Shown here piece by piece: positions 1-7,713 of a stretch of DNA of 12,570 nucleotides. Source of the stretch: Dunaliella salina (taxonomy: Eukaryota; Chlorophyta; Chlorophyceae; Chlamydomonadales; Dunaliellaceae); assembly GCA_002284615.2 (NCBI GenBank), contig MU069520.1, positions 244,921-257,490 of the forward strand, in the 5' to 3' direction. The notes beneath the pieces were generated by a model that saw nothing but the letters and a program-made list of their open reading frames with translations, was not told the origin of the DNA and did not search any database. Position numbers and translations under genes: made by a program. The number at the start of each line of letters is the position of its first letter. The first letter of the stretch is position 1.

Positions 1-285
1 GGGTGGGTGTGAACATATGTGTGGTGTGTATAAGTGTGTGGGTGTGTCCATGATAGACTGGAGTGGCAGCAGAGACAGAGGCAAATCATAATGCGGCTAT
101 TGTGCGAACAAAACAGTGTGGTCGTGATACAGCCTGGCTCGCACTGGCTTGGCTGTGAACTTAACCCCTCTGTGATCTATTTGAATGAGCTCTGCCCACC
201 ACACATGCAACAAAGCATTGAAAACTGGAATTTTCTTTTCACAAAGTTTTTTTTTTGTTTTGCTTCACATTCTTGGCAACCACAG

Positions 286-416
286 GCAAGCATTGGGAGC
301 CTCGCTCCCACTCCTACGAAGACGTGCGGTCATCGCATGATGGAGCCATCCCACCCATGATCCCGCCCATCCTGCATGATGCTTGCGTAAAAGCGGCGGA
401 GCAGTGCCTGCAAGTG
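286..416 (+). CDS. AlkB-like gene, first visible exon
   Basis: The exon follows a pyrimidine-rich acceptor ending ccacag at 285. It starts inside a glycine codon whose first base comes from the previous exon, outside the window. It reads GKHWEPRSHSYEDVRS and then PPMIPPILHDACVKAAEQCL, which fits the segment before the catalytic core in plant ALKBH1-like proteins (GKxWDP...Y...PP.IP). The donor is inferred: gtgcgt at 417 leaves phase 0, which matches the next exon; a gtggtg at 414 would shorten the exon by one codon and is also in phase. The frame reaches a stop at 444. Confidence 0.75.
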
Positions 417-2988
417 GTGCGTGCGCAAGGAAATCAGCCTATTTAAGAAAGAAAAGATATTATTGGAATTAGTACATGCAACTTAAAACTCATCATTTTA
501 AGGAAATATGTACAAGTGTTCAGGGGTAAGATATGCACTGCTTGACTCTGGCACTAGTGAAATGAGACCAAGACAGGTTCAAGTGGATGGTTCAGAAGCT
601 ACTGTAGGCTTCCAGAAAGCTCCCATCAAAGGGTAGCCTTCTTTTGGTTTACATTTGTTGTGGGGAGCCGATGCCAGTTATGGCCTTTGACGCTGAAGAT
701 GTGAAGAAAAAAAGCCTTTTATTTTTTTCTATGTCATTGCCCAGTAGTCCTGGCAAGCCCTCCCCTCAAAACATGTCTAGGCCTGCAGCTGGTGCGTGTA
801 CAGCTATGGTACTGATGTTACAGGACCAAGACAGGGTTGTATGAATGAAGCAGAGGCGATGCTTGTTGGTATCAATCGATTGTGGGGAGCAAAATGACCT
901 TGGAGCCTTAAAATGGACGTCTCCATGTCGTCCTCTTGTCTGGACCCCCCCCCCCCCCTTGCCCAGGCCAATGAGTGTCAACAATTTTGCGACAACATGG
1001 CTTGCCCAATCCTGTTCTATTCCAGGGCCTGGAAAAATGTGTTGGATTGCTGTCTGTGTTGTCTACAACAAGGTGCTGAGAGGTTGCAGTGCTTGGCCAG
1101 CAGAAATGGAAACTGTATGAAAGTTGGGTACTGCCAAGGAGCCAAAACGGAGATGCTGTTTTTCAGCCCCTCCGCAACTTAAAGTTCCGAAAACCAGTCC
1201 TGTGTGGATCGCAACTCTTGTGCAAAGCAGGCCAGTTTTATGTCTGGTAAGTGGGAGCAGAGGGTCCCAACTCATGTGTGCACTTTGAACTGCCATAATT
1301 TTGCGCTGGTCACGTATCCCAGGATGAAAGCTAGTGTGTTAGAAAGCCCTGGGCTTTTGTTAGCAATAAATTTTGTCCTGGGACACGTGACCAGTGCCAA
1401 ACTAGGCCTGGTCAAAGTTTGGCTGGAAATCTGCAAAAACCTCAAGATTACGACCCCGATTTTCAAATACTTATCAATTTTATCATTCTTTCTTAATTTC
1501 TGTTCGAGTATTCCGGAAAAGAGTTCCTAAGAAGTGCTCCTTGAATGAAAACAAAGGTGCAGGCTTGTGGGCCCAACCTCCCAGGCGTTCTTGCCCACCC
1601 TGACCCAGCCAGGCCACCAACTTACCCCATTTTTTTTACAATGGTGTCTGCTATATCACTGCTATATGCTTGAGGGTAAATTTGAGGAAATGGGGGAATG
1701 TGGGAAATTCCCATTTTTCACCACGTTGCCCCTTTTTCCCATTGTGGAGCATCCTTGCTCACACACAGGGCCAATTTTCCCACAACTCTTTTTTCTAAAT
1801 TGTGTTTATAACCATAACACAAAACAAAATGAAAAGTTTTGGGGAAGGCAAGGCCAAAGGGCCTCAGAAAAGTTTCCTGTGAAAAAAGCCCCAAAATGGC
1901 CAACTAAGGACCCTCTGAAGTGGGAGGGGAAGGAAGAATGGGGAAATTTAGGTGTTTCATGGTAAAAAAAAAATAGTGTGGCAGCTTCCAAGCTGGCCAC
2001 TAGTTGATCACATGGTTGTTTTGTTTGATGCTTCGTTGTGGGCTGCGACTCTGTGCCAAATTTGGTACAGGTAGGTAGCAGTATGGGTAAGCTGACTGGG
2101 GTCTTTCACTCCACACCCACCTCCGTCCTGGTGAGTGCCCCCTCCCAGTATTGCTCCAGTATTGCCCAGTATTGCCTTGCAAATTTACCTGACATTGCAG
2201 CATAAATGCCTGGCCTAAGGGCAGCTTAGGTCCAGGAGCGCTGGTCAATTGGTTTAAGTCCACCTTTTCCTGCCAAACAGGGTGCTGAACGGCCTCTGAG
2301 CCTCACACAGCACCTCCGCCTGCTAACTTTTCATCAACCTCTACACTTGAAACATCTGAATATGTTAGGTGTGCTTGGGGCACACAAGGATGCATGCAGG
2401 ATACACGAAGAGCTTCGTGACACTGGAGGGAGGAGCCGCCTGTGAGGTCGACCTCTGTTTTCCTTTGTCCAAGCCTCCTCTATCTCATGCTTTGATGCCA
2501 AGGTTTTCAAGATGAGCCATCAGTCACATTAGCTTTCTGCAAGGCTAAGCATTTCATCCCCGTTCTGCTCTCATGATCGCTCAATGAAGAAAAATGTGTG
2601 AACTGGGTAAAGGTGAAATTGTCAAGTAGTTCTGCGTAATTGACCTGGAACAAGCTCTTCCCTACAGAATGTGTGAAGGCCTTGAGTCTCGGACCAACAA
2701 TTTTGCTGCAGTGCTTTCAGGATTGTGTGCTGCAAACAATTTGGTCATGGGCTCAGCCCTAGTCATCTTCTTGCTTTTATTTTTTACAATCGTCATGCAG
2801 CAATGGCTGCTGCTCACAAAATTTTGTTGGATAGCATACATGATCATGTGAATGTCCATCAATTCTCTATGTCTGGCTGTAGTCACAAAGAGAGCAGGGC
2901 GTCAGGATGCCGTCTATCTCGCCAGACATATGCTTGGTCAACTACTACGAGAAGTCAGGCAGGCTGGGCCTGCATCAGGTGAGGGGAA

Positions 2989-3057
<69 letters not shown>

Positions 3058-6000
3058 AGAAGCAGTGGTTTGTGTGAGACGAGAAGGCAGGCAGGCTGGG
3101 CCTGCATCAGGTGTGTAAAAGCACTGATTTGTGTGATCCTTCTTTTCGCTGTGACTTTTCTTTGTTGTGGAGCCTGAGAATAATGTACACCTTTTGTTCT
3201 GCGTCGCGTTCCTGATGCCTTTGCGTTGCGTCCAGGATTGCACAGCCGTGTGTCTGCTTTCTGTACCGTAAAGACATACCATAGAAATCTGCCAAGAACA
3301 TGTTTGGCGGAATTCCATGGTGTGTCCATTTGGAGCAGCAACAATGCTTGCGTTGAGATACATGTGCTGGCTTTGGGCAAGCAAGCACCTTGTCAATCAG
3401 GGAGGTTAAGATGTATCCGGTTTGGGTTGAGCATGTCTTACCCTGCATGCTTTGTTCTGGCCATATGTAATCACCTAATGTCTTCAATAACCTTGAATCA
3501 ATACCACTGCCTGACACAGTTTATGTCTCAACTGCCTGACTCAGTTTATGTCTCAACGGTCTTCAACAACATTGAATCAATTCAACTGCCTGACCCAGTT
3601 TATGTCTCAACTGCCTGACACAGTTTATGTCTCAACTGCCTGACACAGTTTATGTCTCAACAGTCTTCAACAACCTTGAATCAATTCAACTGCCTGACCC
3701 AGTTTATGTCTCAACTGCCTGACACAGTTTATGTCTCAACTGCCTGACACAGTTTATGTCTCATCAGACAGTTTATGTCTCATCATAAGACAGATGTTTA
3801 TGTCTCATCATAAGACTGATGAGACATAATAAGTTTATGTCTCATCAGACAGTTTATGTTTCATCAGACAGTTTATGTCTCATCATAAGACAGATGAGAG
3901 ATGAGAGATAAGACAGTTTATGTCTCATCAGACAGTTTACGCTGAAGTGTTGGCTTTATCGCCCTCGAAGCGGTGTTTGCGATGTCTGGCCACACTTGCA
4001 TTTGTGTGCGACTTGTCTATGCACAACAAGGACAAGAGCGGCAAGGAGAAATAATTGATAAAATGTAGATCAGAGGGGGGTTACCATTGTCGCAGCCTCT
4101 GCCAAATTTTTCTGGGCCTGTTGGGGCCAATTCTGACTCCCAACTTTTTGCAGTAATAACCCCCATATACAATAGTAACATCCTGCATATTCAAAAGTAG
4201 GAAAGGAGGAGGTCAAAATTGACCTTTTTGGCACCCTTTTTGATGGATTTTCTCTGAGGGAAATGGCTAAAATTCTGTATCTCACCAACCACTGGGTCTT
4301 TTCACCCCATTTGTTTTGCAATGATTTTCTTTTATTACAAGGACTCCAAATCACTAAAAATCACTTAATTTGGTGCAGTGGGTGGTCAGGAATGGAGTTA
4401 AGGTGTCAAAAATTAGGATTCACGCCGCGGCTTGTCAGGCACGTGTCCCGCAATGAAACCCCTAAAACTCTATAGATATAGAAAGCTTATGAAACAAGCT
4501 ACCTCAGGAACCTAAGTTTGTATTGTGGCAGTCACAGGAGAGCTATGATGGGAGCATGCAAAAACAAGGCAACTTCAGGCCCCAGGCAACCCCCTCTGGT
4601 ACCTTCTCCAGATCTTGATCTGGCCATATCTCAGGAACGTATGGACAGTCCAGGATCAAAAGTGATGGCATTTACTGAGGCACTCTTTGCACTGATTAAG
4701 TTTGGTCTTGGATTATCCATACGTTTTTGAATTATAACATTTAAAAATCCACACAATGGTTACCCCCCTCTGGATGTAGATGAATATGAATAAAAGGTGG
4801 TTAAAAAGAACAAACTTTCTTTACATTATAATTTCCTTGTATTTCCTGTGTGCTGCATGTCTGTGCAAGACAAGGATGAGAGCAGCGTGGGCCTTAACGT
4901 AGATCTGTGAGCACTGCAGGGAAAATACATTTGTCTGTTCCTCTGTATCGTCAACTGTTGTTACAATTAAACGCTGAAGAAGTTTAATTAATTTTGCACA
5001 GCATTTTGTTAATGCCTTTTTCACTTGGCGTACCCCCACGCCTGCGCAGGACAAAGACGAGAGCAGCGACAGCTTGCGCCAGGGCATCCCGGTTGTGTCA
5101 TTCTCAATAGGGGACACAGCTGACTTCGTGATGTCGCGCACGCACGATGAGGTGTGTGTGTGTGTGTGTGTGGTGTGTGTATGTGTGTGTGTGTGTGCTG
5201 AGCATGCTCCTATTGCTTCAGCCTGTTTTGGTCTGACATGTCTACTTGAATCTCCAAGGAGGGTGGCAGCTGCCATCAAGCGGTGACCCGTTGTCCTTGT
5301 GTGCATGTCCAACCTGGGTGCAAAAGCAACAGAAAGGTAAAAATTAGCCAAGGCAACCATGCTTGCAGAGGACTCTCCTGACCTCAATTAAGGGAGAGGG
5401 GACACAAAGAAAAGACAAATGTCAGACATGTGTGTCAGAGTATCCTGGAAGGGAACCTTGCCCCCCCTTCTCCTTTGTCTGTATCTTATTCACAAAAAAC
5501 AGAATGGGTTTGCCTAGGCATACTAGGCCTAGTGCCTCCATCCATCTACTTCTGGACCGCCTTTGAAACTCGTGCTCTGGAGCCATGTGCTGACAGAAGC
5601 CCACCGGTTGCATACGGACGTCCCTCTTTTCTTTTGGCGAGGGAGGCCCACGGCTCCTTCAGCCAATGTGTCTTTTCCTCCTTAATCGATTCTGTGGAAG
5701 TTTGTCTGCCTCTGCTTATAATCTTTATTTCCTTTAGCATTTTATTAATAGGGGTCTCAGCTTGGCCATGAGGGGAGGTTCTGTCAATTTTTTGGTCAGC
5801 CCTCTCGCCCCTTCCATACTTTTTTGTGCAGCCTTATGGTTGTGAAGATTTGACTGGCTGCCAAACTTTACAGAGAGCTTTGTGCTCGTTTTGTGCGGAA
5901 GGGTGCTCAAAATGGAAGAAAGGGGCAATGTGTGATACATTGCATTTTCCAGGCCAATCTCCCCATTTTGAACCCACCCTCAGGGGTGTCGCAGTGATGT

Positions 6001-6733
6001 AGCAGACACCGTTGCAAAAAAAAGGGGTCAATAAATGGTGTGGCTGGGGCATGTTGGGCGATCACATCTGAGGGGTCACGGTCAAAAACCTATAAGGCTG
6101 ACCTGAGACCTATAAGTTTCAGAGGTCAGCCTTTGGATGTAAACATCGCAATACCTGCCTACAAGGGCAGCTGAGCGGATTTGATCCCCAGAAGACCTCT
6201 GAGGCTCACCTCTGTTTTCACCCAGGGGAGCATTCCTGGGAAGCTTTTTACACTAGTTTTGCATAAATCAAATTTCCACCGTAATGAGGCCTGAATTGCA
6301 AAATTGGGGTTGGAATTCTAAGTTTTGCTTGGATTCCAATGCCAAACTAGACCACTGTAGACCCCTGGAACCGAGATGAAAAGAACTGCTAACAATACAA
6401 GCTTTCCAATGTATTTGACTTTTCATCGTGTCTTTGTACCAGGTATTTGTGCAAATTTACGGCAGCTCAGAGTTGCACACACGAGTTTGGACCCTGTGAT
6501 ACATGACGCATTTACATGGTGTTGCTCAAACACACAACAAATGCATGCGTGCCTGTGAACAGGAGCCCCAGACTTTGCAGCTTTGTTCAGGCGATGCCCT
6601 TGTGTTTGGTGGCCCTTCGCGCATGATCTACCATGGCGTTCCCAAGGTTTACCCTGGCACAGCACCTGCGCAGTTACTGGAAGCTACTGGCATGCGTGCA
6701 GGCCGTATTAACCTCACTTTCCGCCAGCTATGA
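286..6733 (+). CDS. AlkB-family Fe(II)/2-oxoglutarate dioxygenase, plant ALKBH1-like (3' part of gene, 4 exons)
   Basis: This spliced gene encodes an AlkB-type dioxygenase. The family removes methyl groups from nucleic-acid bases by oxidation with Fe(II), 2-oxoglutarate and O2. Joining 286-416, 2883-2978, 5050-5151 and 6563-6733 gives one open frame of about 166 codons to the stop. It shows the family core in order: a SPDICLVNYY strand, GRLGLHQ then DKDES (the HxD iron ligands, H at 2973-2975 and D at 5050-5052), PVVSFSIGDTADF, GDALVFGGPSR, IYHGV (second iron histidine, 6632-6634), and GRINLTFRQL, whose arginines six residues apart match the 2-oxoglutarate-binding pair of E. coli AlkB. The -NLTFRQ ending and the TAP...L spacing resemble land-plant ALKBH1-like proteins as I recall them. 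Introns are 2466, 2071 and 1411 nt. The N-terminal part is missing to the left of the window. Substrate (DNA, tRNA or mRNA) cannot be told from sequence. Family assignment is secure; the exact orthologue is not. Confidence 0.9.
945..958. repeat. Poly-C tract (14 C) in intron 1
   Basis: A run of fourteen C residues. No function is evident. The rest of intron 1 before 1281 shows no coding sequence or repeat that I can support. Confidence 0.9.
1281..1422. repeat. Imperfect foldback (about 70-bp arms) in intron 1
   Basis: The arms 1281-1349 and 1351-1422 are imperfect reverse complements around a single T at 1350, with AAAGCCC/GGGCTTT at the centre and CTGGTCACG-type blocks shared by both arms. 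There is almost no loop. It resembles a MITE or foldback element. The open frames on both strands here are consequences of the palindrome, not genes. Confidence 0.75.
1590..1912 (+). repeat. Dispersed repeat A, copy 1 (intron 1)
   Basis: This segment aligns with the reverse complement of 5758-6048. Shared blocks in the same order include the ATGGTGTCTGCTATATCACTG region, CTTGAGGGT, GTTGCCCCTTTTTCCCATT and a closing ATGGCCAA region. It is probably an old mobile element. No protein of a known family is visible in it. Confidence 0.65.
2146..2177. repeat. Short tandem repeat, about 10-11 bp x 3
   Basis: Three close copies of CAGTATTGC with one or two spacer bases. Apart from this, 1913-2882 shows nothing coding. 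Confidence 0.7.
2883..2978 (+). CDS. AlkB-like gene, second visible exon (carries the iron-binding His)
   Basis: The acceptor ctgtag (to 2882) is preceded by a pyrimidine-rich run, and it is the only nearby AG that keeps phase 0. The exon encodes MPSISPDICLVNYY followed by GRLGLHQ and ends at CAG|GTGAGG, a strong donor. The histidine two codons from the end is the first Fe(II) ligand of the HxD motif. A tag in this frame at 2880 shows the exon cannot extend further left. A short extra exon between 417 and 2882 cannot be excluded. Confidence 0.85.
2947..3112 (+). repeat. Direct duplication of the second visible exon's 3' end and donor site
   Basis: The 34 nt at 2947-2980 (exon end plus the donor GT) recur at 3079-3112 with one mismatch, 132 nt downstream. 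The second copy also ends CATCAG|GT. In its frame a TGA at 3075 precedes it, so it is not an intact alternative exon. The GT microsatellite lies between the copies. Confidence 0.93.
2993..3054. repeat. (GT)31 microsatellite
   Basis: An uninterrupted GT dinucleotide run of 62 nt, 14 nt inside intron 2. Cysteine-valine open frames through it are artefacts. Confidence 0.98.
3481..3942 (+). repeat. Two-level tandem repeat array in intron 2
   Basis: The basic unit is about 25 bp, with the core CTGCCTGACACAGTTTATG followed by TCTCA. Blocks of two or three units are separated by a spacer of about 25-27 bp beginning TCTTCAACAACCTTGAATCA (3481, 3557, 3663). After about 3764 it changes to a shorter unit (TCATCAGACAGTTTATG) and to TCATAAGACAGATG variants. 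About 14 GTTTATGT cores are visible. Confidence 0.93.
4063..4781. mobile_element. Non-autonomous hAT-like DNA transposon with 8-bp target duplication (intron 2)
   Basis: The ends 4071-4090 and 4753-4772 are inverted repeats of 20 bp with 19 matches, starting CAGAGGGG. ATGTAGAT flanks them at 4063-4070 and 4774-4781, with one extra G at the right junction. A CAGRG-type terminus and an 8-bp duplication are the hallmarks of the hAT superfamily. The 702-bp body has no transposase-like frame, so it would need a transposase from elsewhere. The superfamily call rests on ends and duplication only. Confidence 0.8.
4855..4890 (+). pseudogene. Decayed copy of the start of the third visible exon
   Basis: The segment around GACAAGGATGAGAGCAGCG (from 4869) matches the acceptor and first codons of the exon at 5050 (23 of 28 aligned bases) and still reads DKDESS. 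The splice acceptor CAG has become CAA. All five differences are transitions. Similarity stops soon after AGCAGCG. Confidence 0.7.
5050..5151 (+). CDS. AlkB-like gene, third visible exon (carries the iron-binding Asp)
   Basis: The exon starts after gcctgcgcag and its first codon GAC is the aspartate of the HxD iron site. It encodes DKDESSDSLRQG, PVVSFSIGDTADF and SRTHDE in phase 0, 34 codons in all. The donor is GAG|GTGTGT, and the intron opens directly into a GT microsatellite. Confidence 0.92.
5152..5197. repeat. GT-rich microsatellite abutting the splice donor of intron 3
   Basis: Interrupted GT repeat (one GG and one AT break) that begins at the first base of the intron. The donor is therefore one of many GT dinucleotides in a row. 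Confidence 0.95.
5560..5735 (+). mobile_element. Old 3'-end fragment of the non-LTR retrotransposon (intron 3)
   Basis: Aligns with 10085-10255. GCTCTGGAGCCATGTGCT matches GTTCTAGAGCCAGGTGCT near the end of the retrotransposon frame, and CACGGCTCC, AGCCAATGTGTCT and CCTTAAT blocks match its 3' untranslated region. The terminal PPDPH codons are degraded. No target duplication is visible. Same strand as the host gene. Confidence 0.7.
5758..6048 (-). repeat. Dispersed repeat A, copy 2, inverted (intron 3)
   Basis: The reverse complement aligns along its length with 1590-1912. The best block is around GGTGTCTGCTACATCACTG and the CACATTGCCCCTTTCTTCC segment. It directly follows the retrotransposon fragment ending near 5735. 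Confidence 0.65.
6094..6133. repeat. Short hairpin in intron 3
   Basis: AAGGCTGACCT (6094-6104) and AGGTCAGCCTT (6123-6133) are perfect inverted copies, with a further weak inner stem. The ACCTATAAG motif also occurs twice around it. Confidence 0.8.
6253..6350. repeat. Small element with inverted ends (intron 3)
   Basis: CTAGTTTTGCAT at 6253-6264 and ATGCCAAACTAG at 6339-6350 are inverted with one mismatch. The ends resemble those in the foldback at 1281-1422 (CTAGTTTGGC type). No target duplication is seen. Confidence 0.45.
6563..6733 (+). CDS. AlkB-like gene, terminal exon
   Basis: The acceptor is gtgaacag (to 6562) and the exon continues phase 0 from THDE. It encodes 56 residues and a TGA stop at 6731-6733. 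It carries GDALVFGGPSR, the iron ligand in YHGVPK, and GRINLTFRQL with the two arginines expected to hold 2-oxoglutarate. A TGTAA pentamer lies at 6739-6743; this is a polyadenylation signal in chlorophyte algae, but being 6 nt after the stop it would give an unusually short 3' UTR, so I do not call it. Confidence 0.93.
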   Translation, partial: EPQTLQLCSGDALVFGGPSRMIYHGVPKVYPGTAPAQLLEATGMRAGRINLTFRQL

Positions 6734-6858
6734 TTGTGTGTAATTTGCTTGCTGCCAACAAAGGTAGACAGATTTGCTGCTGGTTGTTTTCCCTTTAAAG
6801 TACGTTGAAGGTGTGGACCAACCTCAGAAAGCATATGCTCCCCGCTAAGCAGGCCCAT

Positions 6859-6888
6859 TGAGAGGTGAAGCGTGAGAGGTGAAGCGTG
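6859..6888. repeat. 14-bp direct duplication
   Basis: GAGAGGTGAAGCGT occurs twice in tandem, just downstream of the AlkB-like gene. The rest of 6734-7047 shows nothing supportable. Confidence 0.85.
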
Positions 6889-7047
6889 AGATAAATGCTT
6901 ACAATCATGAAGGTAAAACGGAGGCAAAGGGAACTTGGAGGGAAAATCCACACATCAACCGTGGAAAAAAAGACTTTGGCAAGGAGAGCAGTAGGGCCAA
7001 CATACAAACGTTGTGTCAAATCAAGCAAGCAAGCTGGTGCATGCTAG

Positions 7048-7123
7048 CATTCGTATGTCAGCATCTGCATGACTTGGCTTGCAGCGCTGCAAGCCAAGTC
7101 ACGCAGATGCTGACATACGAATG
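7048..7123. repeat. 76-bp near-perfect palindrome without a loop
   Basis: 7048-7085 and 7086-7123 are 38-bp reverse complements with one mismatch; the centre is GCAGC|GCTGC. A CTA...TAG pair extends it by three bases past a one-base bulge. Open frames on both strands are artefacts of the symmetry. A 12-G run follows at 7135-7146. Confidence 0.97.
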
Positions 7124-7152
7124 TAGATTTTGTAGGGGGGGGGGGGCATTTT

Positions 7153-7368
7153 GTTTGGTTGGAAAAATTGAATGAAAAGAACACAAAGGGAAAGTCTACG
7201 CAGGCCAGAAGCCGTAATAAGGGAAGGGTCACTGGCTAACAAGCTAGCAAGCTAGCAGCGGCCTCACCAGAAGGCCCTCAGAGCCTACACTAGGCACAGC
7301 TAGTCAAGGGGAGAGCCATAGACAGAGCCATAGAGACCATGGTCACCTTCAGCCATAAAGTTTGGCTG
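7153..7368 (-). mobile_element. 5'-truncated non-LTR retrotransposon 3' end, minus strand
   Basis: The reverse complement of about 7190-7345 aligns with 10877-11045 of the + strand insertion: TGAGGGCCTTCTGGTGAGGC, CTTGCTAGC...TTGTTAG and CATAGACT/CGTAGACT blocks match in order. GTTTGGTTG (7153-7161) and GTTTGGCTG (7360-7368) may be its target duplication, with one mismatch. It belongs to the same 3' UTR subfamily as 10775-11056. Confidence 0.7.
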
Positions 7369-7415
7369 CTCGGCTTGCTTTTTAACTAAAAGAAGCCTAG
7401 TCCAGGAACAACAAC

Positions 7416-7417
<2 letters not shown>

Positions 7418-7480
<63 letters not shown>
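7418..7480. repeat. (CA)n microsatellite
   Basis: An uninterrupted CA run of 63 nt, ending in ACGTGTGG. It follows a short ACAACAACAAC stretch. Confidence 0.98.
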
Positions 7481-7483
<3 letters not shown>

Positions 7484-7569
7484 TGGAGCAAGCACTTCAT
7501 CACACAAGAAAAGCACTGAGCTTGGTATCTGAGACAGCGCCTGCTCAAAAAAGGCACAACACAATGAAG

Positions 7570-7713
7570 TGTTCACGGGCAAGGCAAACCGAGCGAACAT
7601 GAGCAAAATCGATTAAATGCTCTGGGCAAACATAAATTGAGTGTTCCTGGGCAGTGTCCACCGAGTATCCCTAAGCAGAACAATCCGAGAGTTCAAGGGT
7701 GTGGGATCAGTGT
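7570..7713. repeat. Degenerate 24-bp tandem repeat, about 6 units
   Basis: Units start at 7570, 7594, 7618, 7642, 7666 and 7690 with exact 24-bp spacing. The shared pattern is roughly TGTTC-TGGGCA near the start and a closing CCGAG or TTGAG. Units 1, 3, 4 and 5 are the clearest; units 2 and 6 are heavily diverged. Confidence 0.65.

Noticed and set aside
1567..1965. 132-codon open frame in intron 1
   Set aside because: Falls inside dispersed repeat A, and the frame is broken in the copy at 5758-6048.
2852..3118. 88-codon open frame with a Cys-Val run
   Set aside because: Produced by the GT microsatellite; the true exon uses another frame and ends at 2978.
2938..3396. 152-codon minus-strand open frame
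   Set aside because: Built on the CA strand of the microsatellite and opposite a real exon.
4821..5387. 188-codon minus-strand open frame
   Set aside because: Lies opposite the AlkB-like exon and the GT repeat (Thr-His run); no similarity to a known protein.
6150..6240. Similarity of CTGCCTACAAGGGCAGCTGA to CTGCCTATGTGGGCAGCTGA near 12202
   Set aside because: A short match of about 20 bases; surrounding sequence does not align well enough to call a repeat family.
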